Shown: positions 29,262 to 36,990 of the stretch, piece by piece
How the letters are laid out: each line of letters starts with the position of its first letter
How positions within the stretch are numbered: position 1 is the stretch's first letter
Assembly (NCBI GenBank): GCA_023432805.1
Contig: JAEYUG010000125.1
Coordinates: 1 to 63,252, forward strand
DNA length: 63,252 nucleotides
Origin: Bacteroidota bacterium
GTDB lineage: Bacteria > Bacteroidota > Ignavibacteria > SZUA-365
Direction: 5' to 3'
The notes under the pieces: generated by a model
Database searches by the model: none
Seen by the model: the letters and a program-made list of their open reading frames with translations, nothing else
Told to the model about the DNA's origin: nothing
Translations under genes and position numbers: made by a program

Positions 29262-29618
29262 ATGCCCACCTATGATTACCGCTGCGCCGCCTGCGGCTAC
29301 ACGTTTGAAGAATTTCAGAAAATGTCGGATCCTCTGCTGACCGATTGTCCCCGTTGTCAGACACCATCACTCGAACGTCTCATCGGCGGCGGTGCAGGAC
29401 TCCTGTTCAAAGGGAGCGGATTCTACCTCACCGACTACAAGAAAACCGGCTCGTCGAGCTCGGCTTCCAAAGCGGAGCATACGTCGTCCGACAGTTCCTC
29501 AGCCACGGGCAGCACGTCGTCCCCCGACCGTCCCTCCACGACGAGCGGCTCTTCCGCAACGAGCAGCGCGTCCCCTGCATCCACGTCTTCCAGCGACTCC
29601 TCCTCCAGCAAATCCTGA
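29262..29618 (+). CDS. FmdB-family zinc-ribbon protein with Ser-rich tail
   Basis: A 118-residue protein. Residues 1-43 are the FmdB-type zinc ribbon, MPTYDYRCAACGYTFEE, with cysteines 8, 11, 29 and 32 and the conserved RLIGGG turn. LLFKGSGFYLTDY follows, common in this family. The last ~55 residues are almost entirely Ser, Thr, Ala and Pro and are probably disordered. Function is unknown; FmdB proteins are proposed regulators. ATG 29262 is the start because the longer frame overlaps coaD. Its stop lies 13 bases from the convergent lipoprotein gene. Confidence 0.85.
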   Translation: MPTYDYRCAACGYTFEEFQKMSDPLLTDCPRCQTPSLERLIGGGAGLLFKGSGFYLTDYKKTGSSSSASKAEHTSSDSSSATGSTSSPDRPSTTSGSSATSSASPASTSSSDSSSSKS

Positions 29619-29631
29619 CCCGGACGACGAG

Positions 29632-30273
29632 TCAGTAGCGTACCCTGTAGAACAGATCGATGGTCGTCCGGTGCGCGGGGAGATTGACGCTTCCCGAACA
29701 TGCGATGCTCCTGCGTGCGGAATCCGGGGCGAGGGTCAACAGCATCGTCTGCAGCGTCCCCGTCGAGTTCGTGAACAGCGTATCGTAGCGCCGGGTGTTG
29801 TTCGGGGCAGCGAAGGAAACGATGATCGCGAACCCCGTTCCTCCTCTCGGATTTCCCGAAACGACGAACTGCTCCCTGGGAACGGAAATCGAATCCAATC
29901 GAAGGATCAGACCACTGACACGTTCGGCGTTCTGTGCGTCGGTTTGCGAACGATGCACTGAAAGTCGCTGCCATACCGCGTGAGAGCTCGTATCGATCGA
30001 TGCAGTTGTTCCGGATGTGAGGTCGTGCCAGCGCACGCCGTTCTCGTAGACCACGATGTCGACAATGGTCGCCGGCACGCGGCCCGGCGGCTCGGGATCT
30101 GCCGGTACATCCGCGACGATGCGCCTGCGAGGTGTGTCGGGATCAAGAGGAGAAACACAGCCAGAGGAAAGCACGAGCAGCAGCAGGAACGCCGGAACGC
30201 TGAAGCGCGTGCATGCCACGCATGCTTCCCGGGGAAGCCATCGATGCCGCTTGTCTGGTGTGATCGTCTTCAT
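29632..30273 (-). CDS. Predicted lipoprotein in the sigma-factor operon
   Basis: A 213-residue protein with a basic N-terminus, hydrophobic segment and lipobox LSSGC (Cys39). The mature part is beta-rich (IVDIVVYENGVRWHDL and FAIIVSFAAPNNTRRYDTLF) and ends in LFYRVRY. No family is recognised. It begins 10 bases after the anti-sigma-like gene, so it is the third gene of the sigma operon. It may be a periplasmic partner of that system. ATG 30273 was chosen as the start of the signal peptide. Confidence 0.65.
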   Translation of the reverse strand: MKTITPDKRHRWLPREACVACTRFSVPAFLLLLVLSSGCVSPLDPDTPRRRIVADVPADPEPPGRVPATIVDIVVYENGVRWHDLTSGTTASIDTSSHAVWQRLSVHRSQTDAQNAERVSGLILRLDSISVPREQFVVSGNPRGGTGFAIIVSFAAPNNTRRYDTLFTNSTGTLQTMLLTLAPDSARRSIACSGSVNLPAHRTTIDLFYRVRY

Positions 30274-30283
30274 GCGCGGACGC

Positions 30284-31615
30284 TCAGAAGAACACCGTGA
30301 GGCCGTAGCTGCCTCCGAGATGTCTGGTCGTGAACCAGCGTTCCTGGAAACGGTACCCGAGCACCCCGACGTCAACACCAGCCTGCAGCCGCAACAGAGG
30401 GTGAATGTCATACGAGACACCGAAGCCACTGCGAAGCAACGGCCAGGCCTCGCGCGTCATGCCGGGCGACAACTCAACCCAGGGATGAAGATCTTCAAGC
30501 AGGAAGGATGGCAGCGTATGACGATACCACAAGGCAGCCCACGGCGTAAGTAGGTTCTGTTCGTAGCGAACGGCACGCCGATCCTCCACACCGTCGAAGC
30601 GCTGCGGGAAGGCTTCCTGGCCGAAGCTGATGCCTGCATGGGACGAAGGGGAGAATGCATACCCCACGGCAACGCTCATACGGTTGAAGACGGGATCTCC
30701 GGCAGACGCGATGTCCACAACGGGCGAGGATGCCTTGGTGAATCCACTGAACGTGAGCAGGAATCCTTGAGGAAGGCGCACGCGGGAGAATGAGGCCATC
30801 GCGTCCTGTCGCACGACTGCTGCGGCAGACTGCGGCGGTTGCGGCTCGAACCGCATGAGCTCCGCGGCATCGGGGATGTCACTGTGCTCGATCTGCAGCA
30901 GGGGACGCTGCGAAGACTGCGTGGATGCTGAGACTGGAAGGGTCGTCGATCGGGGCTCGATCGCGTCCTGTGCGGCATCGCTCTGCGCGTGGCTCACTGC
31001 AGGTGGAGCCTGACCTGCAGTCCCTGATGCAGGAGTGTGCACATCCGACGGCTGCTGAGCAGACAAGGCCTGCTGTGCAGACAAGGCCTGCTGCGCAGTC
31101 GTTGGGCTATCGCCCATCTTGTCCACTGGCAGGTCCCCGGTGGGAGATGCTGGGCTCACTGCGGAGGGCGCTTGCGTCGCAGCATGCTGCACGACGTCCC
31201 CGACATCTCCCTTCCACAACAGGATGGAGCTGGTCAACACTGCTCCGACGGAAAGGAGAAGCAACGGGAGCTTGTACGCGCTGAGTAGAGCAAGGAACTT
31301 CGACGCAGCTGCGACCGCCCCGCCCTGTACCGCCCCACCGCCAGCAGGGGCTGCGATCGGAAGTTGACTGGTGGCGGAGGGCGCGGTCATGCCGAGCCTC
31401 GAGAAGAGCGTGCTGGTGAGCAACTCCGGCGGACTGAATGTACGGGTGCTGCCGGCTGTAGCCGAACGGATGGCACGCATCTCGCGCAGTTCGCGCAGCA
31501 TGACGGGATCGCTCGACAACGTCGAGAACAGCTGCTGCTCGGCGGCGCTGTCGAGCTCGCCGTCGAGAGAGCCCTGCATCAGGGCATCGAGATCGCGGTC
31601 TGCGTGCGGAGTCAT
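30284..31615 (-). CDS. Anti-sigma-like membrane protein with C-terminal beta-barrel-like domain
   Basis: A 443-residue protein of unusual build. Residues 1-75 are acidic helices (LDALMQGSLDGELDSAAEQQ, LREMRAIRSA) like the cytoplasmic part of ECF anti-sigma factors, but without the usual zinc-binding His/Cys. One membrane helix follows at about 106-134. Residues 140-270 are a Ser/Pro/Gln/Ala linker that looks disordered. Residues 275-443 are alternating amphipathic strands ending in LTVFF, with a terminal Phe as in outer-membrane barrels. The gene overlaps the sigma-factor gene by 4 bases, the classic sigma/anti-sigma arrangement. Binding to the sigma factor and barrel insertion are inferences. 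Confidence 0.65.
   Translation of the reverse strand: MTPHADRDLDALMQGSLDGELDSAAEQQLFSTLSSDPVMLRELREMRAIRSATAGSTRTFSPPELLTSTLFSRLGMTAPSATSQLPIAAPAGGGAVQGGAVAAASKFLALLSAYKLPLLLLSVGAVLTSSILLWKGDVGDVVQHAATQAPSAVSPASPTGDLPVDKMGDSPTTAQQALSAQQALSAQQPSDVHTPASGTAGQAPPAVSHAQSDAAQDAIEPRSTTLPVSASTQSSQRPLLQIEHSDIPDAAELMRFEPQPPQSAAAVVRQDAMASFSRVRLPQGFLLTFSGFTKASSPVVDIASAGDPVFNRMSVAVGYAFSPSSHAGISFGQEAFPQRFDGVEDRRAVRYEQNLLTPWAALWYRHTLPSFLLEDLHPWVELSPGMTREAWPLLRSGFGVSYDIHPLLRLQAGVDVGVLGYRFQERWFTTRHLGGSYGLTVFF
31059..31094 (-). repeat. 18-bp tandem repeat in the linker
   Basis: Two 18-base units (31059-31076 and 31077-31094) differ at one base and encode the repeated peptide QQALSA in the disordered linker of the anti-sigma-like protein. 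Confidence 0.85.
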
Positions 31616-32208
31616 TTCGGGATCACGGGATTGTCTTCCAATTCCGCCAGATAGGGTTGTAGGATCTCTCGAATTTTCTTGCGGGCTCGTGTCACACGGA
31701 TGCGAACGGTCACCGATGTCGTTTCCAGCATGGCGGCGATGTCCGCATAAGGGAGATCCTCAAATTCTCTCAGGTAAAAGGCTTCGCGATAATCCTCGGG
31801 AAGCAGGTCCAATGCCATCGTCACCAGGCCGAGCAACTCGGTGCGATCGTGGGAGACTTCATGCGCCGGAAGATGCACGTCGTCAACCGATACCGTCGGC
31901 TTCTGCGCGCGATGGACATTCAGACAGGTATTGCGCGCGATCCGCAGCAGATACGCCGGTACGTTCTGCACCGTGTGCGACCGCTGTGCGCTTTCAAGAA
32001 ATCGAATGAAGGTATCCTGAAATACGTCTTCAGCAGCGGGACCACTTCCACACACGCAACGGCAATACGCCCAGATGCGTGCACCATGTCGTGCATACAA
32101 CTCTGCGAAGGCGGCGTCCCGCAGCTCGGACGTCTCTCTCAGCATCCGATACAATTCCTCATCGCTGACATGGCCGAGTGACTGCGCGGATACACCGCCA
32201 CGTTTCAT
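31612..32208 (-). CDS. ECF-type RNA polymerase sigma factor
   Basis: A 198-residue sigma-70 family protein with regions 2 and 4 only. Region 2 (about 22-95) includes AFAELYARHGARIWAYC, AEDVFQDTFIRFLESA and PAYLLRIARNTCLNVHR. Region 4 (about 125-185) has LPEDYREAFYLREFEDLPYA and the helix-turn-helix IAAMLETTSVTVRIRVTRAR. The start is ATG 32208, since the upstream part of the frame lacks sigma sequence. It overlaps the anti-sigma-like gene by 4 bases (ATGA). It likely directs an envelope-related regulon, probably with autoregulation. Confidence 0.92.
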   Translation of the reverse strand: MKRGGVSAQSLGHVSDEELYRMLRETSELRDAAFAELYARHGARIWAYCRCVCGSGPAAEDVFQDTFIRFLESAQRSHTVQNVPAYLLRIARNTCLNVHRAQKPTVSVDDVHLPAHEVSHDRTELLGLVTMALDLLPEDYREAFYLREFEDLPYADIAAMLETTSVTVRIRVTRARKKIREILQPYLAELEDNPVIPK

Positions 32209-32236
32209 TGTGCGGAAAGATCGCAACGTGGCCGCT

Positions 32237-32293
32237 GTTACCGTACGGTTGATGAACACGCGCTCGCGAGCGCAGACAGGCGGTCGGTTACCG
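32237..32293 (-). promoter_or_regulatory. Paired CGGTAAC motifs upstream of the sigma gene
   Basis: On the minus strand CGGTAAC occurs at 32293-32287 and again at 32243-32237, 50 bases apart, upstream of the sigma-factor ATG. GTAAC is a common core of ECF -35 elements, so one or both may be an autoregulatory promoter. No firm -10 element was found. Confidence 0.3.
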
Positions 32294-32338
32294 CACCATG
32301 ACCTGTCCAGATAATGACACCCCACCTCCGGAAGTGTT

Positions 32339-33394
32339 TCATTTCCCCGTCTCGCTCTGTGGGGCGGATGCAGCAGCCCGCATCACTATGCGGCGGGTTG
32401 CGTCGACGATGCGTTCCGGGGGAAGCTCCCGCATGCAGACAAAAGTGTCGATGGGGCAGCGACTCCCGCCGTGAATGCCACAGGGCCTGCATGGAAGTTC
32501 GCCGATGTCGACAGTCTCATGCGGTACGCCATACGGCGTGAATCCGAACGATGGGATGGTCGCACCGAAGATTTCGATGACTGGGGTCCCCATGGCGCTG
32601 GCCAGATGCACGGGAGCACTGTCATTGCTGATAAGTGCGACTGCGCGTTCAAGGACTGCAGCTGATGCGAGAAACGAAAGATCACCCGCTAGGGAAAGAA
32701 TGCGCGCGTCGGGACCCGCTTCCGCGCGGATGCCCGCGGCGATGCGTGCACACAACTCGCGGTCTCCGCCGCCTCCCATGAGCACGATAGCGTGGTCCTG
32801 CGCCATGGATGTCCCGACGGCAATGAATCCCTCCTCGGTCCATCGTTTGGTCACCCACACGGATCCCGGAGCAATGCAGATGTACGGCATCCTTCGTCCG
32901 ATGGGCTCGAGAAGCCGCTGCGCGGTGACATGATCGTCATCACTCGGATGCAGGCTCGGTCCTGACCCTACGGCACGCCCGTCAACCTGCAGTGGACCGA
33001 GGAGATCGAGGCAACGCTCGACTTCGTGCGCCGTAGGATCGTAGGCGACGGTGTGCGTGTAGAGCATGCGGCCCGCGGAACGATCGTAGGAAATGCGTAT
33101 GCGCGCACTGCTCATGCGCGCAAGCAGTGCGCTGCGCAGTGACCGATGCGGCGACAGACAGACATCATATCCCCCATGGTTCAACTGACGACCGAGCGAA
33201 AAGAGGCTGTCGCCACCGTGTTTGTTGTAAGGGATCACGCGTCGCAGGGCGGGATGGCCACGGAGCAGTTCAGCGGTGCCGGGAATGCAGACGACATCGA
33301 TCTCGGCGCCCACATGCACATGTAATGCATCGAACAGCGGGGTCGTGAGAATCACATCGCCTGCGAATGCGGTCTGAATGACCAGCGCCAGCAT
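32339..33394 (-). CDS. Glycosyltransferase family 9 (heptosyltransferase-like)
   Basis: A 351-residue GT9 enzyme similar to WaaF/WaaC, which add heptose to lipopolysaccharide core. The N-terminal strand MLALVIQTAFAGDVILTTPL, then YDVCLSPHRSLRSALLARM, is family-typical. The C-terminal half has PYICIAPGSVWVTKRWTEEG, ILSLAGDLS and the nucleotide-sugar site SNDSAPVHLASAMGTPVIEI. C-terminal cysteines in CRPCGIHGGSRCPIDTFVC also occur in the heptosyltransferase II group. ATG 33394 lies one base after the upstream stop, so it is cotranscribed with the acyltransferase. Confidence 0.86.
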   Translation of the reverse strand: MLALVIQTAFAGDVILTTPLFDALHVHVGAEIDVVCIPGTAELLRGHPALRRVIPYNKHGGDSLFSLGRQLNHGGYDVCLSPHRSLRSALLARMSSARIRISYDRSAGRMLYTHTVAYDPTAHEVERCLDLLGPLQVDGRAVGSGPSLHPSDDDHVTAQRLLEPIGRRMPYICIAPGSVWVTKRWTEEGFIAVGTSMAQDHAIVLMGGGGDRELCARIAAGIRAEAGPDARILSLAGDLSFLASAAVLERAVALISNDSAPVHLASAMGTPVIEIFGATIPSFGFTPYGVPHETVDIGELPCRPCGIHGGSRCPIDTFVCMRELPPERIVDATRRIVMRAAASAPQSETGK

Positions 33395-33395
33395 G

Positions 33396-34298
33396 TCAGA
33401 TCTCGGTGGCGATGCGGGCATCCGCATCGGGTGTGTGCTTCCAGCGTTTGTGCTGCCAGAGCCACTGCTCGGGATGCTTCCGCACCTCTGCTTCGAGTGC
33501 CTGCACATGCCGCAGCGTGAGCTTCCTGATCGAATCCTCGGAAGCATCCGGAAGGTCTGCTGTCGGAATTTCCTCTACATGAACATCGTACATGCCATCC
33601 TCAGCGCGGACGGCAAACCCCATGATGATCGGGGCTCCTGTTTTCAACGCGAAGGATGCGGGTCCCTCGTAGGTTGCCGCTGGCCTGCCGAAGAATGGTG
33701 CGTAGATCGCACCACTGGGACCGCTCTGATCTGCCAACAAGGCAACAATGCCACGGGAACGCAGTGTTGTGATGATTTCGCGAATGGAGAGTCCCATGGG
33801 AACGATGCGATTGCCGAGCATCGTGCGCCAGCGTTCGACCAGCACGTCCACCTTGGGATTGTGGAGTGGATGGACGATCACGGTGAACGACATGTCAAGC
33901 AGTCGTGCCACGCCGATCGAGAGCCACTCCCAGTTTCCGAAATGACCTGACATCAAGACGACCCCCCTCCCCCGAGCCACTGCGTGCCTGAGCACCTCTG
34001 GATTACGCAACCTGACGATGTGCTCGAGTGGCGTCCGCGTGAGACGAGGCGTCCACATGAGTTCGAGGATCACCGTGATCAGATTCTTGTATGTTGCGCG
34101 AGCGGTGTCGTGCACACGTGCATCAGACCACTCGGGAAACGCATACCTCAGCTGCGTGATCGTCAATCCACGTCTGACTCGGAGTATGTGGAATGCGAAC
34201 AATGCGAGTGCGTGTGCGAAAACGCGAACGAGACGCAGTGGCAGCAGTTGCACGCATGCAGCTGTCGTCGCGAACAACACATACTGGAGAGACTGCAT
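33396..34298 (-). CDS. LpxL/HtrB-like lysophospholipid acyltransferase
   Basis: A 300-residue membrane-anchored acyltransferase of the LpxL family, which adds a secondary acyl chain to lipid A precursors or related lipids. An N-terminal hydrophobic segment is followed by the catalytic H-x4-E in SGHFGNWEW, then NPKVDVLVERWR and LLADQSGPSGAIYAPFFGRP. The late MYDVHVEEIPT and PEQWLWQHKRWK are also family-typical. The start is ATG 34298, one codon inside a GTG that opens the frame. It lies 33 bases after the GWxTD gene and directly before the GT9 gene. Confidence 0.88.
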   Translation of the reverse strand: MQSLQYVLFATTAACVQLLPLRLVRVFAHALALFAFHILRVRRGLTITQLRYAFPEWSDARVHDTARATYKNLITVILELMWTPRLTRTPLEHIVRLRNPEVLRHAVARGRGVVLMSGHFGNWEWLSIGVARLLDMSFTVIVHPLHNPKVDVLVERWRTMLGNRIVPMGLSIREIITTLRSRGIVALLADQSGPSGAIYAPFFGRPAATYEGPASFALKTGAPIIMGFAVRAEDGMYDVHVEEIPTADLPDASEDSIRKLTLRHVQALEAEVRKHPEQWLWQHKRWKHTPDADARIATEI

Positions 34299-34331
34299 CA
34301 CAGCAGCACGCTCACCGCTGAGGAAGGCATG

Positions 34332-35699
34332 TCAACGCGTCTGGATGTGCCGTTGCCAGTCTGGATTATTGACCTCGTTGCGTAGCGTCGAATGCACGAG
34401 TTCATACTCATTGAATCCCCCCCGGTCGACGAAGATGAAGTCGACGCCACCCTGGATATTGTCATAGCGCCAGATCTCATACGGTTTCGCATCGCTTTCC
34501 GCTGAGAAACGCTCGACGTAATCAGGCGCACCGTACAGGATGTAGACGCGCCCTCGATCTGATTTCCACCCGCTGCGATACGAGGTCCGGAATTGCTCAT
34601 TGCAGACGCGGACCTTCTGCATATACTCCTCATACAGCTCATTGCGCGGGGAGACGGGGTCGGGATCACGATCATGCCAGAACTTGGTCAGAAACTTCTT
34701 CTTCGGTTCAGCGCCGCTGAGTGCATCCCATAATTTCTTTTCGTCACCGGTTGCGATGTACTTGGCGAGGCCGAACTGTTCGTTGAGTTCGTCCTCTGCA
34801 AGGGAAGCGAATTCAGCGGCAATGGACGCAGCCACGGCCTGGGCCTGCACAGTATCGAATGGAACATCGGGATTGAAAACAAAGAACGTCTTCGACTGAG
34901 AGGTTTTCACCTTGCCGGATGTATCTGCGTAGGAGATGATGAATGTATACGCGCCTGTGGAGAGCCGCCCGACAGGAAGCGACCCGACCTCGACGCGGGA
35001 TGGATAGGTCCCCATCTTCTTTTGCGTGCGGGTCGCCATCGTCTTGCCATAGGAACTGATGATGTCCGTTTTGATCTGATAGACATCCAGATCGGCATGA
35101 TACAATTCCGAATAGTAGAGCAGATTGGGAAGCGACGCACCATACAGGAGCGTCGGATTCGGCACAACTTCGAGCGTGTTCTTGTAGAAGATGTTCGTTG
35201 AATCAGCCTCCGTCTTCTGGATCGAGGCACAAAGCTGAACATCACTGAACTGTACACCGCGCGGACCATATGCACGCACTTCGTATGGGATGTCGACACT
35301 GTCGGTCAGCGTCGGCCGGCGTTCATCACGCACAAAGACGGCAATGCGGTACTTCCCGGGAGGGACAAGAAACTTCACCACACCAATCAGCATTTTCTGC
35401 ATCAGCCCTGTTGTATCCGGCATGATCACAGGGATGCGCCACATCTTTGCCACCGGATCCAGCCTGCCGGCATCGTCGCGGATGATCGTGTTCATCGTAG
35501 CCGCACCTGAGAAGCCCGCCTCGGTGCGATCATAGGTCAGCGACGAACGAGGGAAGGCGTAGGAAAACTCGATATAGGTCTGCTCGACATCGTATTGAAA
35601 CGTCGCCAGATCGACGCTCATGCCGAGTCCGGCACGACCCTGTGCAGCAAGCGACGACACAAACAGCAGCATGCAGATGACGGTCACGAAGTATTTCAT
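34332..35699 (-). CDS. GWxTD-domain protein
   Basis: A 455-residue exported protein with a signal peptide ending LAAQ. The C-terminal third is the GWxTD domain: FWHDRDPDPVSPRNELYEEY, YRSGWKSDRGRVYILYGAPD (here GWKSD), YEIWRY and FIFVDRGGFNEYELVHSTLR. The family is common in Bacteroidota and Acidobacteriota; its function is unknown. The N-terminal two-thirds are beta-rich. It is first in an operon with LpxL-like and heptosyltransferase-like genes, which hints at an outer-membrane biogenesis role. A weak TTG-N20-TAGATTAC promoter-like match lies at 35780-35750. Confidence 0.87.
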   Translation of the reverse strand: MKYFVTVICMLLFVSSLAAQGRAGLGMSVDLATFQYDVEQTYIEFSYAFPRSSLTYDRTEAGFSGAATMNTIIRDDAGRLDPVAKMWRIPVIMPDTTGLMQKMLIGVVKFLVPPGKYRIAVFVRDERRPTLTDSVDIPYEVRAYGPRGVQFSDVQLCASIQKTEADSTNIFYKNTLEVVPNPTLLYGASLPNLLYYSELYHADLDVYQIKTDIISSYGKTMATRTQKKMGTYPSRVEVGSLPVGRLSTGAYTFIISYADTSGKVKTSQSKTFFVFNPDVPFDTVQAQAVAASIAAEFASLAEDELNEQFGLAKYIATGDEKKLWDALSGAEPKKKFLTKFWHDRDPDPVSPRNELYEEYMQKVRVCNEQFRTSYRSGWKSDRGRVYILYGAPDYVERFSAESDAKPYEIWRYDNIQGGVDFIFVDRGGFNEYELVHSTLRNEVNNPDWQRHIQTR

Positions 35700-35817
35700 G
35701 AAGACCTCAACGATGGTTCAATACGCCGGGTGCGTTCGGGCTGAATGGCGTAATCTACGCGAACGCGCCGAGCGCGACAATTCGAAAATGCATCCGCTCA
35801 CGTGCAGAATGCATAAT

Positions 35818-35854
35818 ACGCCGACAGGCCGGTGAAGTACCGGCCTGTCGGCGT
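35818..35854 (-). terminator. Perfect 16-bp hairpin after the PorV-like gene
   Basis: Arms 35818-35833 and 35839-35854 are exact reverse complements (core CCGACAGGCCGGT), with loop GAAGT, 18 bases past the PorV-like stop. The U-tract is poor, but position and strength fit a transcript end. Confidence 0.65.
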
Positions 35855-35872
35855 TTGGACACATGATGGTGA

Positions 35873-36922
35873 TCAGAAGCCGATGTTCAGTGTGAGGACG
35901 TGACTTGCCTCGAACACGTCAGTGACACGGTAGGCGTAATCAAGCCCGAGAGCCAGATCGCCTGCCCCATACTTCACACCAGCACCAAATGCCGGACCAT
36001 AGAGGTATGCGGTCTCTCCCATCGCATCATTCAACTCGTTGCCCGCGATGTTGTACGAGCCACGAAGGAAGAAGAAGTCACGATAGGAATACTCGGCACC
36101 AAGTCGGTACTGATCTTGCAAAAAGTTGTTGTTTTCGAATGCACCGGAGACGGTGACCGAGTGAATGTCGGCCAGTGCGGCGGTGTAGGCGAGACCGATC
36201 TCCAGCGAGGTCGGCATGTTGAATCCAGCTGCCTCGATCTTCAGCAACTGGGCATCACGCTTGCTCGCTGTCTCATCGGCACTGCGATACAGTCCCGGAC
36301 CATCGTACTTCATGTTCGGACCGAGGTGGCGCAGCGTCACACCGAGCTGAAGTCCGCGGTAGCCGGCGAGTCCGGAATACTGAATACCGATGTCGAACGC
36401 AGTGCCCGAAGCGGACACGCGGTCGATGGACTCTGACACGAGGTAGGCCGTAAAACCTGCACGGATCCGATCGGTCAGGGCGCGGGAATAGGTCAGACCG
36501 ACCGTCACGAATGTCGGTGCATAGGTTGCACCGGTTCCGTCGGGATTCCGTTCATCGGTCACCTTGATATCGCCGAACGAGAGCGATTTGATCGAGAGTG
36601 CGAGATGACCGAAACCGCCGAACTGGCTGCCGACTGCAAAATAATCGACACCCAGATCGCCGATGGCGTTCATATGCGAAAACATGGCTTCGGCTCGCTG
36701 CGTGCTTGCAGAGAAACCGGCCGGATTGTAGTAGATCGCGTTCAAGCCGGAGATACCGGCGGTGTATGCACTTCCCAGCGCAATACCGCGGGCACCCACC
36801 GGAATCAACAGCTGATCGCCGCCGGCAGTGCCGACACGATCGCCCCCGCCTGCGAAGGCGGTGACGCCGGTCAGCGACAGCACGGCAACGAGTGCTATCA
36901 AAGATTTCAGCGTGGTACGCAT
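35873..36922 (-). CDS. PorV/PorQ-family outer-membrane barrel
   Basis: A 349-residue outer-membrane protein. The signal peptide ends AFAGG. The conserved PorV N-terminus is VGTAGGDQLLIPVGARGIAL, with SGLNAIYYNPAG just after. Alternating strands follow, to the C-terminal Phe of TLNIGF. PorV carries T9SS cargo from the translocon to the attachment complex; related proteins have other transport roles. The start is ATG 36922 with GGAGA upstream. It is the last gene of the operon with the T9SS-type protein and TonB receptor. Confidence 0.86.
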   Translation of the reverse strand: MRTTLKSLIALVAVLSLTGVTAFAGGGDRVGTAGGDQLLIPVGARGIALGSAYTAGISGLNAIYYNPAGFSASTQRAEAMFSHMNAIGDLGVDYFAVGSQFGGFGHLALSIKSLSFGDIKVTDERNPDGTGATYAPTFVTVGLTYSRALTDRIRAGFTAYLVSESIDRVSASGTAFDIGIQYSGLAGYRGLQLGVTLRHLGPNMKYDGPGLYRSADETASKRDAQLLKIEAAGFNMPTSLEIGLAYTAALADIHSVTVSGAFENNNFLQDQYRLGAEYSYRDFFFLRGSYNIAGNELNDAMGETAYLYGPAFGAGVKYGAGDLALGLDYAYRVTDVFEASHVLTLNIGF

Positions 36923-36990
36923 GGTGTAGTCTCCTTCAAGTTTCATGTTCACAACAAAGGTGTTGTCCGTTCCAGGTATGCGAGATCGTC

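Noticed and set aside
32260..32273. Perfect 14-base palindrome GCGCTCGCGAGCGC upstream of the sigma gene
   Set aside because: A perfect palindrome without a loop or U-tract is expected by chance at times in GC-rich DNA; there was no supporting context for an operator.
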